Part shown: positions 18,514 through 28,324 of the stretch, piece after piece
Numbering within the stretch: position 1 is the first letter of the stretch
Layout of the letters: every line of letters starts with the position of its first letter
DNA from: Lysobacterales bacterium
Lineage (GTDB): Bacteria > Pseudomonadota > Gammaproteobacteria > Xanthomonadales > SZUA-36
DNA: 64,000 bases
Assembly: GCA_014238945.1 (NCBI GenBank)
Contig: JABAAB010000046.1
Coordinates: 108,300-172,299, forward strand
Direction of reading: 5' to 3'
The notes under the pieces: generated by a model
Database searches by the model: none
What the model was told of the DNA's origin: nothing
Seen by the model: only the letters and a program-made list of their open reading frames with translations
Program-made: the position numbers and the translations under genes

Positions 18514-18519
18514 TATAAT
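18514..18519 (+). promoter_or_regulatory. Consensus -10 box upstream of pyrH
   Basis: A perfect TATAAT 34 bases before the pyrH ATG; the matching -35 position (near 18491) reads GACTTA and is weak. It suggests pyrH has its own promoter in addition to readthrough from rpsB-tsf. Confidence 0.45.
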
Positions 18520-18553
18520 ATGAACATGGCAGACCAGGTAACAAAGCTACCTT

Positions 18554-19270
18554 ATGCGCGGTAAGACCGCCTACCAGCGAATACTTCTGAAGCTCAGCGG
18601 TGAGGCACTGCTGGGCAATGAGGACTACGGTATCGACCCGGCCGTCATTGATCGAATCGCTGGTGAAATCCACGAAGTTCTCAACATGGGTGTACAGGTA
18701 GCCATCGTCATAGGTGGTGGCAATATCTTCAGGGGCGCCGGTCTCGCTGAATCCGGTATTGACCGTGTTACCGGGGATCATATGGGCATGCTGGCTACCC
18801 TGATGAACTCACTTGCCTTGCAGGATTCCATGGAAAAAGCTGGAATCGCAGCGAGAGTAATGTCGGCTATTTCTGTGCATGACGTCAGCGAAGATTATAT
18901 ACGCCGCCGCGCGACCAGGCATCTTGAAAAAGGCCGCGCAGTCATAATTGCAGGCGGTACCGGAAACCCGTTTTTTACCACAGACACGGCGGCTGCATTG
19001 AGAGCGATAGAGGTCGGTGCAGATATCGTCCTCAAGGCCACCAAGGTTGATGGCGTGTTCTCCGCAGATCCCGCAATTGATGATGAGGCAGAACTATATA
19101 AATCCCTGAGTTATGATGAGGTGATCGAGGGCAAACTTGGTGTCATGGACGCCAATGCAATCGTTCTGTGCCGCGATCAGGGCATGCCCATCCGGGTATT
19201 CAACGTCTTCGGCAGTGGAAACCTGATGCAAATAGTCAAGGGCAAACCGGTTGGAACGATTATTCGGTAG
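18554..19270 (+). CDS. pyrH: UMP kinase
   Basis: Hexameric UMP kinase of the amino-acid-kinase fold that makes UDP for RNA, DNA and sugar nucleotides. Clear motifs are [26 protein letters not shown], and [18 protein letters not shown]. 238 residues is standard. Its ATG is overlapped by the last 11 bases of a 14-codon upstream frame (18520-18564), and no strong ribosome site precedes it, so initiation may depend on local context. Confidence 0.98.
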   Translation: MRGKTAYQRILLKLSGEALLGNEDYGIDPAVIDRIAGEIHEVLNMGVQVAIVIGGGNIFRGAGLAESGIDRVTGDHMGMLATLMNSLALQDSMEKAGIAARVMSAISVHDVSEDYIRRRATRHLEKGRAVIIAGGTGNPFFTTDTAAALRAIEVGADIVLKATKVDGVFSADPAIDDEAELYKSLSYDEVIEGKLGVMDANAIVLCRDQGMPIRVFNVFGSGNLMQIVKGKPVGTIIR

Positions 19271-19426
19271 ACTGGTTGGCATCTGGTAACTTCAACAACA
19301 ACATCCTCCTTATTTGCTGCTAAAATTGATTGTTCAACTGTTATCGCAGTTTGAACGGGGATTCAAATTGCTCCGCAATGACTGACCAGTTAATACCTGA
19401 CCATCACTGGCAACAGGGAGAACATG

Positions 19427-19984
19427 ATGATCGAAGAAATTAAGAAAGATACACGCATCCGGATGGGGAAGAGTCTGGCAGCGCTACGTACTGAATTGGC
19501 CAAGATTAGAACCGGCCGTGCCCATCCAAGTTTGTTGGAGCATGTCCACGTAGATTATTATGGAAGTGAGGTTCCGATCAGCCAGGCCGCCAGTGTTTCG
19601 GTTGAAGATGCCCGCACGCTGGCCGTTACCGCATGGGATAAAACCATGGTCCAACCCCTGGAAAAAGCCATAATGAGCTCTGACCTGGGTCTCAATCCCA
19701 TCACCGCCGGCACCATCATTCGTATTCCTCTGCCCCCGCTGACCGAGGAACGAAGGATCGCACTCGGGAAGGTGGTTCACAACGAGGGTGAAAATACCAA
19801 GATCGCCATCCGAAACATTCGCAGAGACGCCAATCATCACATCAAGGACCTGTTGAAAGACAAGGAAATTTCTGAAGATGAAGACCACCGGGCAGAACAG
19901 GAAATTCAAAACCTTACCAACCTGCACGTTGCAAAAGCCGATGAGATTGTAGCGGAAAAAGAACAGGAACTGCTGGAGTTTTGA
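19427..19984 (+). CDS. frr: Ribosome recycling factor
   Basis: Splits post-termination ribosomes together with EF-G. All 185 residues fit the family ([30 protein letters not shown], and VRRDANHxxK-like [14 protein letters not shown]). Two ATGs are adjacent at 19424 and 19427; the second is six bases after AGGGAG and gives the usual N-terminus. A bulged hairpin (19332-19356) lies in the pyrH-frr gap. The stop overlaps an ATG (TGATG). Confidence 0.98.
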   Translation: MIEEIKKDTRIRMGKSLAALRTELAKIRTGRAHPSLLEHVHVDYYGSEVPISQAASVSVEDARTLAVTAWDKTMVQPLEKAIMSSDLGLNPITAGTIIRIPLPPLTEERRIALGKVVHNEGENTKIAIRNIRRDANHHIKDLLKDKEISEDEDHRAEQEIQNLTNLHVAKADEIVAEKEQELLEF

Positions 19985-20012
19985 TGCCTAGCGGTGGAAG
20001 CCAGGAACTCCA

Positions 20013-20753
20013 TTGAGTACCGAGTTGGCCATACCAGCACATATTGCCATCATCATGGATGGCAACGGCCGCTGGGCAAAAAAAAGAAACAGGCCCCGCT
20101 CCATGGGGCACCAGGCGGGTCTCAAGGCACTGCAGACTACCGTTGAACATTGTGTCCGCCTGGGTGTGGAAACTTTGACTGTCTTTGCATTTTCCAGTGA
20201 AAACTGGAATCGGCCGGCCGGAGAAATTTCCAGACTGATGGATCTTTTCCTGCGCGCCCTGGACAAGGAAGCTGGTGAATTACACGAAAATAATATTTGC
20301 CTGCGGTTTATTGGCGATATCACGGCATTCAAACCTGCCATCCAGAAAAAAATGATGAAGACACAAAAACTCACCGCCGAAAACACTGGTCTTAGAGTCA
20401 ATATTGCCGCCAACTATGGCGGTCGTTGGGACATCACCCAGGCCGCTGTTCGTTTGGCTAAGGCGATAGCGTCCGGAGCGCTGGCTGCTGACAACATCAA
20501 TGAGCACACCTTCGCAGAATTTCTGGCACTCGCCGACTCAAGAGACCCCGATCTGTTCATACGAACAGGGGGTGAATTGCGAATCAGCAATTTCCTTCTT
20601 TGGCAGTCAGCGTTTACAGAATTTTACTTCACTCAGGTGTTGTGGCCTGATTTTGGTGCCGCTGAACTCGATGAAGCCATCGCTACATTTCGATCACGCG
20701 AAAGGCGTTATGGTCAAACCTCCGAGCAAATCAGGGGCCATGGCAATGCTTAG
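20013..20753 (+). CDS. uppS: Undecaprenyl diphosphate synthase
   Basis: cis-Prenyltransferase that makes the C55 carrier for peptidoglycan and O-antigen. It has the IIMDGNGRWAKKR catalytic motif, a FAFSSENWNRP segment, and the DLFIRTGGELRISNFLLWQS signature. The only reasonable start is TTG at 20013, six bases after AGGA; the first in-frame ATG is inside the catalytic motif. A ten-codon mini-frame beginning at the frr stop ends on this TTG (TTGA), suggesting translational coupling. 246 residues. Confidence 0.97.
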   Translation: MSTELAIPAHIAIIMDGNGRWAKKRNRPRSMGHQAGLKALQTTVEHCVRLGVETLTVFAFSSENWNRPAGEISRLMDLFLRALDKEAGELHENNICLRFIGDITAFKPAIQKKMMKTQKLTAENTGLRVNIAANYGGRWDITQAAVRLAKAIASGALAADNINEHTFAEFLALADSRDPDLFIRTGGELRISNFLLWQSAFTEFYFTQVLWPDFGAAELDEAIATFRSRERRYGQTSEQIRGHGNA

Positions 20754-21567
20754 GACCCGGGTCCTGACTGCACTGGTCTTGCTGTCACTGGTTATGACAG
20801 CCATTTTTTATCTACCCCCACATTGGTTCATGATATTGATCGCCCTGCTATTTCTGATGGGCAGCTGGGAATACAGACGTCTCTCCAAATTGACGGATCA
20901 CGTGGCAGGTCACCTGCTGGTACCGATCCAGGCTTTGATTTTCATCCTGTTGTTTCTTGAAATGGACCAATGGGATGATGGGATCTGGTTGTATCTCGGG
21001 ATCAGCTGTGTTGCCTGGCTGTTGATGTTCAGCCGGTTGGGCTTTTACCGTCCGGGCAGTAAAACGGTATCCTCCTATGCACCTGTATCTTTTATAACCG
21101 CGATCGTGTCCATAACCAGTGGCTGGTTCGCCATTTCCTGGATCTGTAATCATGCTGCGGGACCATGGTTGTTGCTACTGCTGCTGCTGATTGTCTGGGC
21201 CGCAGATACAGGTGCGTACTTTACCGGGAAATCTTTGGGCCAAACCCCACTGGCGCCACACATCAGCCCCGGAAAAACACGGGAAGGGTTCTATGGTGGA
21301 TTATTGAGTGCCTTTCCTGTTGCACTGTTGGCGATGGGTTGGATGCCGGTGATGGGTATGGATGTTTTGCAGTTGTTGATATTAACGCTGCTGACTGCAT
21401 TGGCATCGGTTGGTGGAGATTTGCTGGTATCACTACACAAACGCAGCAGCGGATACAAGGATTCAGGATCACTGATACCGGGTCATGGAGGAATCCTGGA
21501 CCGTCTTGACAGTTTACTGGCCGCAGCACCATTTTTTGCGCTTGGTTTGCTGGTAATCGGGTATTAA
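20746..21567 (+). CDS. cdsA: Phosphatidate cytidylyltransferase
   Basis: Makes CDP-diacylglycerol, the precursor of membrane phospholipids. It is an integral membrane protein with about eight hydrophobic segments and the CDS signature SLHKRSSGYKDSGSLIPGHGG followed by ILDRLD. The track ORF from 20500 runs far into uppS; the ATG at 20746 (MLRTRVLTAL) after AGGGG gives 273 residues, normal for CdsA, and overlaps uppS by eight bases. Confidence 0.96.
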   Translation: MLRTRVLTALVLLSLVMTAIFYLPPHWFMILIALLFLMGSWEYRRLSKLTDHVAGHLLVPIQALIFILLFLEMDQWDDGIWLYLGISCVAWLLMFSRLGFYRPGSKTVSSYAPVSFITAIVSITSGWFAISWICNHAAGPWLLLLLLLIVWAADTGAYFTGKSLGQTPLAPHISPGKTREGFYGGLLSAFPVALLAMGWMPVMGMDVLQLLILTLLTALASVGGDLLVSLHKRSSGYKDSGSLIPGHGGILDRLDSLLAAAPFFALGLLVIGY

Positions 21568-21579
21568 CGGGGCAAAAGG

Positions 21580-22767
21580 TTGACAACGCGCGGTGTCACA
21601 ATTCTGGGTTCTACAGGTTCTATAGGCAAAAACACGCTGGATGTCGTGGGTCGTCACCCCGACCGCTATCACGTTGTGGCACTCACAGCACACCGGGATT
21701 ATTCCCGGCTTGCGGAGCAATGTAGACAGTTCCAGGCCAGATATGCCGTCATTGGAGATTCAGCAAAGGTTCGTGATCTAACAATGGCACTGGCCGACAT
21801 GGATTGTAAAACCGAAATCCTCACCGGGAGTGACGCTCTGAAGACGGTTGCAGGCTTGGCTGAATCCGACATTGTCATGGCTGCCATCGTGGGCGCAGCG
21901 GGTCTTGAGCCGACCTTACACGCGGTGCAATGTGGTAAAAGGGTACTCCTGGCCAATAAGGAATCCATGGTCATTGCAGGCCAATTGTTCAGGGATGCTG
22001 CCAACCAAAACAACGCTACTATCATCCCGGTAGATTCGGAACACAACGCATTGTTCCAGGTCCTGCCCAGCGGATTTGACCAGGGTCTCGACAGCGTGGG
22101 TGTCGAACAGCTCATGTTGACCGCATCCGGCGGGCCTTTCCTGAACAGGGAGCGTGATTCCTTGCGAAATGTGACACCCGGAGAAGCCTGTAAACACCCC
22201 AATTGGAACATGGGCAGAAAAATTTCGGTCGACTCGGCGACGCTGATGAACAAGGGTCTTGAGCTGATCGAGGCGCGCTGGCTGTTCAATGCCCGTCCCG
22301 ACCAGATTTCGGTCATCATTCATCCGCAAAGTATTGTACATTCGATGGTGTCCTATCGTGATGGCTCGGTGCTGGCGCAAATGGGCATGCCTGATATGCG
22401 CACACCCATCGCCTGCTCTCTGGCATGGCCCGAACGTATTGAAGCCGGAGTGGAACGCCTCCATCTGGCCAGTATGCAAAATCTTGAATTCCATCAACCG
22501 GATCTCGATCGTTTCCCTGGCCTGGGTCTGGCTTTTGACGTTTTGCAATCGGGTGACAATGCCGCTGTAGTATTTAATGCAGCCAACGAGATTGCTGTGG
22601 ACGCATTTCTGCGGGAACGGATCGGCTTCCTGCAAATTCCTTCGGTCGTTTCCTGTGCACTTGAACAATGCGAACGCGGTAAAATAGCCTCGCTGGATGA
22701 CGTATTGGGGTTTGACCGTATGACACGTGAGAAAACGGACGCTATCGTGAAATCGTTCACGCACTGA
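21580..22767 (+). CDS. dxr: 1-deoxy-D-xylulose 5-phosphate reductoisomerase
   Basis: Second step of the MEP isoprenoid pathway (DXP to MEP, NADPH dependent). Shown by the nucleotide loop TILGSTGSIGKNTLDV, the metal and substrate segment PVDSEHNALFQ, the ASGGPF loop, and ISVDSATLMNKGLELIEA. It starts with TTG, giving 395 residues; no better start exists in frame. It supplies isoprenoid for the neighbouring uppS product. The gene follows cdsA by 12 bases. Confidence 0.97.
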   Translation: MTTRGVTILGSTGSIGKNTLDVVGRHPDRYHVVALTAHRDYSRLAEQCRQFQARYAVIGDSAKVRDLTMALADMDCKTEILTGSDALKTVAGLAESDIVMAAIVGAAGLEPTLHAVQCGKRVLLANKESMVIAGQLFRDAANQNNATIIPVDSEHNALFQVLPSGFDQGLDSVGVEQLMLTASGGPFLNRERDSLRNVTPGEACKHPNWNMGRKISVDSATLMNKGLELIEARWLFNARPDQISVIIHPQSIVHSMVSYRDGSVLAQMGMPDMRTPIACSLAWPERIEAGVERLHLASMQNLEFHQPDLDRFPGLGLAFDVLQSGDNAAVVFNAANEIAVDAFLRERIGFLQIPSVVSCALEQCERGKIASLDDVLGFDRMTREKTDAIVKSFTH

Positions 22768-22783
22768 AATATCATGGAAAAAA

Positions 22784-24160
22784 ATGTCTGAAGTACTTGG
22801 TTCAATTTGGTGGTTAATGGTCGCACTGGGATTGTTGATCACGTTTCATGAGTTCGGTCACTTCTGGGTGGCGAGACGGACGGGGGTTCGTGTACTCAAA
22901 TTCTCTATCGGCTTTGGCAAGGCCTTGTGGTCCAGAACCGGACAAGACGGAACAAAATACGTCATTGCAGCCATACCACTGGGCGGCTATGTAAAGATGC
23001 TGGATGAACGCGAGGGTGCGGTTGACCCACAAGAACTGGATCAGGCGTTCAACCGCAAGTCGGTCTGGATACGTATTGCCATCGTCATTGCCGGTCCGGC
23101 CTTTAACCTGATTTTCACACTGCTGGCATTCTGGTTGATGTTTCTGGTCGGAATGCCCGAATCCAGGCCAGTCATCGGCGAGGTGACGGGTATCGCTGCG
23201 GAGGCCGGACTCAAACCGGGCGACCGGATTGTTTCACTGAATGATGAAACAACCGAAACCTGGGTTCATGCCCACCTGGGTCTGGTGGTACACGCACTTG
23301 ACCGCGACAACGTGACGCTGGTGGTGGAGCGCCCCGACACCAGCACACGACCGCTGCAACTGGATCTCAGCCAACTCGGTAGCGATTTCAGGGAGGAGAA
23401 AACCCTGGAAGCCATCGGGATCACACCCTGGCGATTAAAAGTTCCAGCCATCGTAGGTGAAGTCAGCCCCGAGAGTCCCGCTTCCCGGGCGGGTTTCAAA
23501 CCAGGGGACCGAATTGTCCGGGTCGCTTCCGATGATGTAGCTGACTGGGCCTGGGTTGGTGCCCTGATACAAAAAAACGGCAGCGCGGATAAACCCCTCA
23601 TCGTAGCTGTCGAGCGGGCGGGCGGTATTCTGGAACTCGAGGTAAGACCCGAGAAAACCTCAACCGGCGCATTATCCAGCCGTCTGATACTGGGCGTCAC
23701 CAACAAACCTGCAGACGCAACGCTTCAGGCCCAGGCCAGCCGTGCCTATTTCCTGCACAAATATGGCCTGATCGACGGTTTTCGTGCCGCTGGTTCGGAA
23801 ATGTTTCGTTTAACCCGCTCAACCCTCGGTTTGCTTGGCCGGATGCTGACTGGAACCGCCTCTACGAGGAATCTTTCTGGCCCGATCAGCATTGCGCAAT
23901 TTGCCAATGACTCAGCTAATGCAGGGCTTTCCCGTTTCCTGTTTTTCCTCGGTGCAATCAGCCTGAGCCTCGGCATACTGAACTTATTGCCGATTCCGGT
24001 GCTGGATGGGGGGCATTTGTTCTATTACCTGATAGAATTGGTAAAAGGAAGCCCGGTATCTGATCAGATTCAGGCAAAAGGCCAGTATATTGGCCTGATG
24101 GCACTGCTTGGATTGATGGGATTAGCATTTTTTAACGATATTTTACGGCTGGTCGGATAG
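22784..24160 (+). CDS. rseP: RIP zinc metalloprotease RseP
   Basis: Inner-membrane site-2 protease that cleaves anti-sigma factor RseA and remnant signal peptides. The zinc motif HEFGH is near residue 22 in the first membrane segment. Two PDZ domains occupy roughly residues 110-290 (GLKPGDRIVSLND and GFKPGDRIVRVAS). The third zinc ligand is in NLLPIPVLDGGH near the C-terminus. 458 residues. It sits 16 bases after dxr and just before bamA, the usual sigma-E-linked envelope order. Confidence 0.97.
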   Translation: MSEVLGSIWWLMVALGLLITFHEFGHFWVARRTGVRVLKFSIGFGKALWSRTGQDGTKYVIAAIPLGGYVKMLDEREGAVDPQELDQAFNRKSVWIRIAIVIAGPAFNLIFTLLAFWLMFLVGMPESRPVIGEVTGIAAEAGLKPGDRIVSLNDETTETWVHAHLGLVVHALDRDNVTLVVERPDTSTRPLQLDLSQLGSDFREEKTLEAIGITPWRLKVPAIVGEVSPESPASRAGFKPGDRIVRVASDDVADWAWVGALIQKNGSADKPLIVAVERAGGILELEVRPEKTSTGALSSRLILGVTNKPADATLQAQASRAYFLHKYGLIDGFRAAGSEMFRLTRSTLGLLGRMLTGTASTRNLSGPISIAQFANDSANAGLSRFLFFLGAISLSLGILNLLPIPVLDGGHLFYYLIELVKGSPVSDQIQAKGQYIGLMALLGLMGLAFFNDILRLVG

Positions 24161-24203
24161 ACTTTCCGCTCTGAGATCAACAAACCCTTACGGATCTGAA
24201 TAC

Positions 24204-26702
24204 ATGAGACGAATCTTAATCATCCTGCTGTGCGGCCTGTTTGCGGTAAATACTGCCCTGGCACATGAAGCATTCACGATTTCGGACATCAGGGTTGAGG
24301 GGCTTGAGCGTATTTCGGAAGGCACGGTATTCAATTATCTTCCGGTGGATACCGGAGAACTGTTGACCAACGCCAAGTCACGCCAGGCACTGCGGTCGCT
24401 CTTCCGAACCGGTTTCTTCAGCGACATTGAATTCGAACGTGAAAATGACATCCTGGTGATCAAGGTCGTTGAACGCCCGGCTATTTCAAGTATCTCCCTG
24501 TCTGGCAACAAGGCCATCAAGGACGAGGATATGTATCCGGTGCTGGCTGACATAGGGCTGGCCGCTGGCGAAGTCTTTCAACCACAGTCACTGGATCGTA
24601 TCAAACAGGAGTTGGTCAGACAGTACTTCAGCCAGGGACGGTATGCTGTCACGGTGGACAGTCGTGTCGTACCACTGGACCGCAACCGGGTTCGCATTTC
24701 CATCGTAATCGAGGAAGGTGACACAGCTGAAATCCAACACATCAATATCGTAGGAAATACACTGTTCACCGACAAGGAAATCAGGGATGAGTTCGAGTCA
24801 GGCATACCGCCGTTTTGGAAATTCTGGTCAAAAGATGACCAATACTCACGTGAAAAACTATCCGGCGACCTTGAGAAAATCCGTTCCTACTACCAGGACC
24901 GCGGCTATATTGATGCCAATGTTGAATCCACCCAGGTCTCCATCAGCCCGGACAAACAGGATATTTATATCACCGCCAATATCATAGAAGGTGAACAATA
25001 CAGTGTGGACAGGATTCAGGTAACGGGTGACCTGGTCATCGAAGAAGCGACACTGCGGCGTTTGATCATGACCCAGGAAAACGATGTTTTCTCACGTAAG
25101 CAAATGGAACAGAGTGTTGAGAATATTACTGCCCTGCTGGCCAATGTGGGTTATGCATTTGCCAACGTAAACCCCATTCCACAAATTGACCGTGAGAACC
25201 GGTTGGTAACCATCAATTACTTTGTTGACCCCGGCAAGCGGGTCTATGTCAGGCAGATTACCTTCGTCGGCAACAGCGGTACAAAGGACGAGGTACTGCG
25301 TCGTGAAATGCGTCAGTTCGAGGGTGGATGGTTTTCCCAGGCCGCCATAGATCGATCCAGAATCCGTATGCAACGGCTTACCTATTTTGAATCCGTCAAT
25401 ATCGAAACACCCGCGGTTCCTGGCACCGATGACCAGATTGATGTGGTCGTAACCGTTCAGGAGCGTGCCGCAGGAAGTTTCTCGGTCGGACTCGGTTTTT
25501 CCCAGATCCAGGGCCTGATCGCGTCGCTGAGCATACAGCAGGACAACTTCCTTGGAAGCGGCAAACGGGTTGGCATCGCCTTGTCACACAGCAGCATCAT
25601 CAGCAGTTTCAACCTCTCCTATGACAACCCCTACTGGACAGAAGACGGCGTGAGCCGGGGGTTTTATATCCGCTACCAGGAATTTGACCAGGCCGGGGCA
25701 AATATTTCCACGTTTACCAGCACCGAGGCAGCCGGTGGTATGAGTTTTGGTATACCCATAACAGAAGTTGATTATCTGCGTGCCGGTGTGGGTATACGCC
25801 AGACCGACCTGAACATTGGCTCGTTCTTCCGCGAGCAGGAATACCCGGACCCCGATGACCCTGGAAATATCCTTTGTGATGACCGCAACCAGAATGGAAT
25901 CTGTCCGGAAGATTATTTTATCCCCAATCCTTTTGATCCATTGTCAAAGTCACTCGACCACAACGGGGACGGTCAACTGGACGACAAGGAACGGGATTTC
26001 AGAACCTATGATTTCACCGCTTCATGGGTTCGTGACACACGTAATCACTTCCTCAACCCGACCCGTGGTTCGTCCCAGCGCTTCAGTCTTGAATCCTCAC
26101 TACCGGGCAGCAGCAGGGAGTTTTACCGTCTCAACTACCGTGCTGCCAAATATATACCGATATGGGCAGACCTCGTTTTTTCCGTGCATGGCACACTGGG
26201 CTACGGCGATTCCTACGATGACTATGACAAGACATCCCAGGCCATTCCGGTTGACGTTAACCTGCCGGAAGGGGTCGAAGCTGAGTGCCTGGAAGAGGAA
26301 GTCATAGCACTGGATGATGGGCTGCCTTTCTTCGAACACTTCTACGGCGGTGGTGTCCGTGATATCCGTGGATTTGAAGACAACACCCTGGGACCAAAGG
26401 ATGGCGCACTCAGCTGTCGTGCGGTAGGTGGTGACCTGAAGGTATCCGGTGGTATGGAAATTGCCATTCCAACACCTTTTACCTCCGGGGGTGGTTCACG
26501 TATCGCATTATTTTTTGACGTCGGAAACGTTTATGCAAATCTCGATGCTTTTGACGCCAATCTACTCAGGGCATCAGCTGGAATTTCGGTGACCTGGCAG
26601 GCGCCGATCGGTCCGATAATCATGAACTACGCCTTCCCAATCAAAGAGTTTCACGGTGATCGTACAGAAAGCCTGCAGTTCTCTTTTGGTACTTCATTCT
26701 AG
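24204..26702 (+). CDS. bamA: Outer membrane assembly factor BamA with Ca-loop-like insertion
   Basis: Core of the BAM complex that folds beta-barrel proteins. A signal peptide (ending ALA-HEAF) is followed by five POTRA domains (about residues 24-420) and the 16-strand barrel. The lid-loop motif is present as DIRGFEDNTLGP, with Ile for Val in VRGF. The protein is 832 residues, somewhat longer than E. coli (810). The extra length is a loop around residues 545-600 containing DHNGDGQLDDKE, a textbook EF-hand loop pattern, and DDRNQNGICPED, a related one. By alignment with E. coli this is an extracellular loop (probably L4). Confidence 0.97.
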   Translation: MRRILIILLCGLFAVNTALAHEAFTISDIRVEGLERISEGTVFNYLPVDTGELLTNAKSRQALRSLFRTGFFSDIEFERENDILVIKVVERPAISSISLSGNKAIKDEDMYPVLADIGLAAGEVFQPQSLDRIKQELVRQYFSQGRYAVTVDSRVVPLDRNRVRISIVIEEGDTAEIQHINIVGNTLFTDKEIRDEFESGIPPFWKFWSKDDQYSREKLSGDLEKIRSYYQDRGYIDANVESTQVSISPDKQDIYITANIIEGEQYSVDRIQVTGDLVIEEATLRRLIMTQENDVFSRKQMEQSVENITALLANVGYAFANVNPIPQIDRENRLVTINYFVDPGKRVYVRQITFVGNSGTKDEVLRREMRQFEGGWFSQAAIDRSRIRMQRLTYFESVNIETPAVPGTDDQIDVVVTVQERAAGSFSVGLGFSQIQGLIASLSIQQDNFLGSGKRVGIALSHSSIISSFNLSYDNPYWTEDGVSRGFYIRYQEFDQAGANISTFTSTEAAGGMSFGIPITEVDYLRAGVGIRQTDLNIGSFFREQEYPDPDDPGNILCDDRNQNGICPEDYFIPNPFDPLSKSLDHNGDGQLDDKERDFRTYDFTASWVRDTRNHFLNPTRGSSQRFSLESSLPGSSREFYRLNYRAAKYIPIWADLVFSVHGTLGYGDSYDDYDKTSQAIPVDVNLPEGVEAECLEEEVIALDDGLPFFEHFYGGGVRDIRGFEDNTLGPKDGALSCRAVGGDLKVSGGMEIAIPTPFTSGGGSRIALFFDVGNVYANLDAFDANLLRASAGISVTWQAPIGPIIMNYAFPIKEFHGDRTESLQFSFGTSF

Positions 26703-26758
26703 GTCAGAAATTGCATCAGACTTAATTCGTCGGCTCAAAAAGGGTACAATTTCGTGTT

Positions 26759-27286
26759 ATGAAGCGATTTTTCCCCACATTGTCGATGTTTTTGATGCTG
26801 TTCGCCGCGCAGGCGATGGCTCAACAACTGCGTGTCGGCTATGTAGACATGAAGCAGGTACTGGACAACGCACCACAAGTTCTCGCGGGCCGCGAAAAAC
26901 TTGATCTGGAATTTCGTCCAAGAAACGCAACCATAGAATTTCAGGAACAACAGGTGCTCGCCATGGAAAATCGCCTCACACAAGGCGACATGACGGAAGA
27001 CGCAAGGATACGGCTGGATCGGGATATCAGGGAAATGCGCCGCAATGTCAACCGACAAAAAGAAGACCTGCGTGACGAGTTATCCTTCCGTCGCACCGAG
27101 GAAGTTCAGCGACTGGAGGGGCAGATTAACCAGGCCGTGAAGGTAATTGCACGGGACCATGGATACGACCTGATACTTTCAAGCCCTGTTGTTTATGCAG
27201 ATCCAACACTGGATATTACGCATCTGATACTGGACCAGCTCAGACTGGAGTATGAGGCGGATGAGCGGGATGGATCGCTTCGTTGA
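26759..27286 (+). CDS. skp: Periplasmic chaperone Skp/OmpH
   Basis: Trimeric jellyfish-shaped chaperone that keeps unfolded outer-membrane proteins soluble on their way to BamA. It has a signal peptide (MKRFFPTLSM to AQAMA-QQ), then LRVGYVDMKQVLDNAP as in the family, and a long charged coiled coil (residues about 55-135). 175 residues. It lies directly after bamA and three bases before lpxD. Confidence 0.94.
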   Translation: MKRFFPTLSMFLMLFAAQAMAQQLRVGYVDMKQVLDNAPQVLAGREKLDLEFRPRNATIEFQEQQVLAMENRLTQGDMTEDARIRLDRDIREMRRNVNRQKEDLRDELSFRRTEEVQRLEGQINQAVKVIARDHGYDLILSSPVVYADPTLDITHLILDQLRLEYEADERDGSLR

Positions 27287-27289
27287 CCC

Positions 27290-28324
27290 ATGCCGGCTAG
27301 CCTGAAACTTTCGGAGCTGGCCGAGCAGTTCGAACTGCAATACCGTGGTGAAGGTGACATCGTTATTGATGGCGTCGGAAGCCTGTCCGATGCCACTCCT
27401 GCTCAGATCTCTTTTCTGTCCAATCCCGCTTATCGAAAGCAGTTGGATGACACCCGCGCGGCAGCCGTGATTGTCACAGAAGTCGACGCAAAAAATTGCC
27501 CGGTCAGTGTTTTGATCAGCGATAATCCATACGTTAGCTATGCAAAGATCGCTGCCTGCTTTGATCCGGGCAAAGAGATAGTCCCGGGTATCCATGAAAC
27601 AGCCAGTATTGATCCGGATGCAATAATCAGGAGCAATGTGCAAATCGGTGCACATGTTGTTGTCGGCGCGGGCTGTCACGTGGATGAAGGATGTTTGATC
27701 GGGCCGGGATGTGTCATGCTTGCCAATAGCAGACTTGGCAGCAACAGTCGGTTGCTGGCAAATATTACCCTTTGCGAAGGCGTGACCGTCGGTAAACGTA
27801 ACACCATCCATCCAGGTGCAGTTATTGGTGCGGACGGGTTTGGACTGGCATTCGATGGGGACAGCTGGATCAAGGTTCCCCAACTCGGCAGTGTCCGAAT
27901 CGGTGATGATTGCGAAATTGGTGCGAATACGACCATAGACCGCGGCGCGGTCGGAGACACGATACTGGAAGATGATGTAAGACTCGATAACCAGATTCAG
28001 ATTGGTCACAATGTACATATTGGAGCACATACGGCCATGGCAGCCCTGGTGGGTATAGCCGGCAGCACTCACATCGGCGAAAATTGCCTGTTTGCGGGAA
28101 ACTCTGGGGCAGTCGGGCATATCCGGATTGCAGACAGGACAACAGTAAGTTTCTCAAGTACGGTGACCAAGTCCATTACCGCACCGGGGACTGTTTGGGG
28201 TGCAGCCTTGCCAGCGCAACCATTGCGTGATTGGCAACGAACACTTGCACATTTGCGCAAACTTGAAAAACTGGCGCGGCGTGTCTTAAAAATAGAAAAA
28301 TCGCAGGAAAGAAACGAGAAATGA
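27290..28324 (+). CDS. lpxD: UDP-3-O-(3-hydroxyacyl)glucosamine N-acyltransferase
   Basis: Third acyl step of lipid A synthesis. N-terminal uridine-binding domain (LSELAEQFELQYRGEGD, ISFLSNPAYRKQL) is followed by a left-handed beta-helix of hexapeptide repeats and the catalytic HNVHIG/HTAMAALVGIAGSTHIG region. 344 residues. The stop overlaps the fabZ ATG by four bases (ATGA). Confidence 0.97.
   Translation: MPASLKLSELAEQFELQYRGEGDIVIDGVGSLSDATPAQISFLSNPAYRKQLDDTRAAAVIVTEVDAKNCPVSVLISDNPYVSYAKIAACFDPGKEIVPGIHETASIDPDAIIRSNVQIGAHVVVGAGCHVDEGCLIGPGCVMLANSRLGSNSRLLANITLCEGVTVGKRNTIHPGAVIGADGFGLAFDGDSWIKVPQLGSVRIGDDCEIGANTTIDRGAVGDTILEDDVRLDNQIQIGHNVHIGAHTAMAALVGIAGSTHIGENCLFAGNSGAVGHIRIADRTTVSFSSTVTKSITAPGTVWGAALPAQPLRDWQRTLAHLRKLEKLARRVLKIEKSQERNEK

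Noticed and set aside
20500-20745. Upstream 82 codons of the cdsA ORF as a real N-terminal domain
   Set aside because: They coincide with the conserved uppS C-terminus in another frame; the internal ATG with AGGGG gives the normal CdsA length.
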